Positions 5,820-5,924 of a DNA stretch of 5,924 nt are shown piece after piece (within the stretch, counting starts at the first letter, position 1; the number at the start of each line of letters is the position of its first letter). The translations under genes were made by a program, and so were the position numbers. Under the pieces are notes generated by a model. The model was not told the origin of the DNA. It did no database searches and saw nothing but the letters and a program-made list of their open reading frames with translations. The DNA comes from SSS58A sp041648155 (GTDB lineage Bacteria; Krumholzibacteriota; Krumholzibacteriia; Krumholzibacteriales; Krumholzibacteriaceae): positions 1 to 5,924 of the forward strand of contig JBAZPL010000160.1 in the NCBI GenBank assembly GCA_041648155.1. Direction: 5' to 3'.

Positions 5820-5909
5820 CGTTATGTGGCGAGTGCCGGAGGCTGAACTAATAAAAACAAGGACTTCTTGGGGATTCGCCACATAACGCAGCTCGCAGCA
5901 TTTGGGAAG
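5820..5909 (-). repeat. Right terminal inverted repeat, 90 bp
   Basis: An exact reverse complement of 1997-2086, with internal 13-bp inverted copies at 5820-5832 and 5876-5888. It begins 17 bp after the stop of the third recombinase. No intrinsic terminator with a T-run is visible between that stop and the element end. Confidence 0.95.
5904..5909 (+). repeat. GGGAAG flanking direct repeat / core, right
   Basis: The last 6 bp of the right inverted repeat. Same orientation as 1971-1976 and opposite to the CTTCCC at 1997-2002. Six bp suits the strand-exchange spacer of a tyrosine recombinase. Confidence 0.7.
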
Positions 5910-5924
5910 GGCTACGAGGTTCAG
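5910..5924 (+). pseudogene. IS1182-like transposase, resumption after the insertion
   Basis: GGC TAC GAG GTT CAG encodes GYEVQ. It continues the GHKGK that ends at 1976 in the same frame once the inserted element is removed. GHKGKGYEVQ is the usual wording in this transposase family. The window ends here. Confidence 0.8.

Larger units (their letters stand above)
1977..5909 (+). mobile_element. Three-tyrosine-recombinase (RIT-like) transposon, 3,933 bp
   Basis: The element holds only three co-oriented tyrosine recombinase genes (2158-3066, 3063-4787, 4789-5802) between perfect 90-bp inverted repeats (1997-2086 and 5820-5909). This matches the recombinase-in-trio (RIT) elements described in proteobacteria and others; Tn554 is a more distant three-gene parallel. 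Boundaries are set by the interrupted transposase: removing 1977-5909 rejoins GHKGK to GYEVQ. A 6-bp direct repeat GGGAAG flanks it (1971-1976, 5904-5909) and is the probable strand-exchange region. The left end has 20 bp (1977-1996) that the right end lacks. There is no cargo gene. All three recombinases are intact, so the copy could be active. Codon use is less G/C-ending than in the host IS, consistent with separate origin. Confidence 0.88.

Noticed and set aside
1977..5909. Classification as Tn554
   Set aside because: Tn554 TnpC is a short non-recombinase and the element lacks long inverted repeats; here the third gene is a full recombinase and the ends are perfect 90-bp repeats.

Overview
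The window is GC-rich accessory DNA, probably from a proteobacterium. That guess rests on the TatD-type tail at the left edge, the GC-rich codons and the kinds of transposons present; it cannot be narrowed safely. It is a stack of mobile elements inserted beside and into one another.

Layout: (1) 2-118 holds the last codons of a TatD-family metal-dependent hydrolase on the + strand. (2) A small unrecognised reading frame on the - strand (111-479) converges on it. (3) 467-684 is a 218-bp MITE-like element with perfect 16-bp inverted ends resembling IS4-group ends and a perfect 10-bp target duplication. (4) 685-1000 has no convincing gene but carries three strong hairpins. (5) A sigma70-like promoter (997-1026) and a leader hairpin precede an IS1182-like transposase gene (start 1065). 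That gene is cut after codon 304. (6) 1977-5909 is the cause: a 3,933-bp transposon encoding three complete tyrosine recombinases in tandem (302, 574 and 337 aa), flanked by perfect 90-bp inverted repeats. (7) The interrupted transposase resumes in frame at 5910 and runs off the window.

The trio element has the architecture called recombinase-in-trio (RIT). The genes are co-oriented and tightly packed (4-bp ATGA overlap, then a 1-bp gap), each with a full R-K-HxxR-H-Y catalytic set, and there is no cargo. It is flanked by a 6-bp direct repeat, GGGAAG. Removing one copy plus the interior rebuilds the transposase reading frame exactly (GHKGK then GYEVQ). The left end carries 20 extra bp that form a perfect palindrome. 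If the element circularises through the GGGAAG copies, the circle joint would be a 200-bp perfect palindrome with two oppositely oriented 6-bp cores 20 bp apart. Each 90-bp end also contains a 13-bp motif in inverted orientation, giving four copies per element.

Expression of the trio appears restrained by a hairpin in the leader (2109-2155) that pairs with the Shine-Dalgarno sequence of the first recombinase. The genes otherwise lie co-directional with, and downstream of, the broken transposase promoter.
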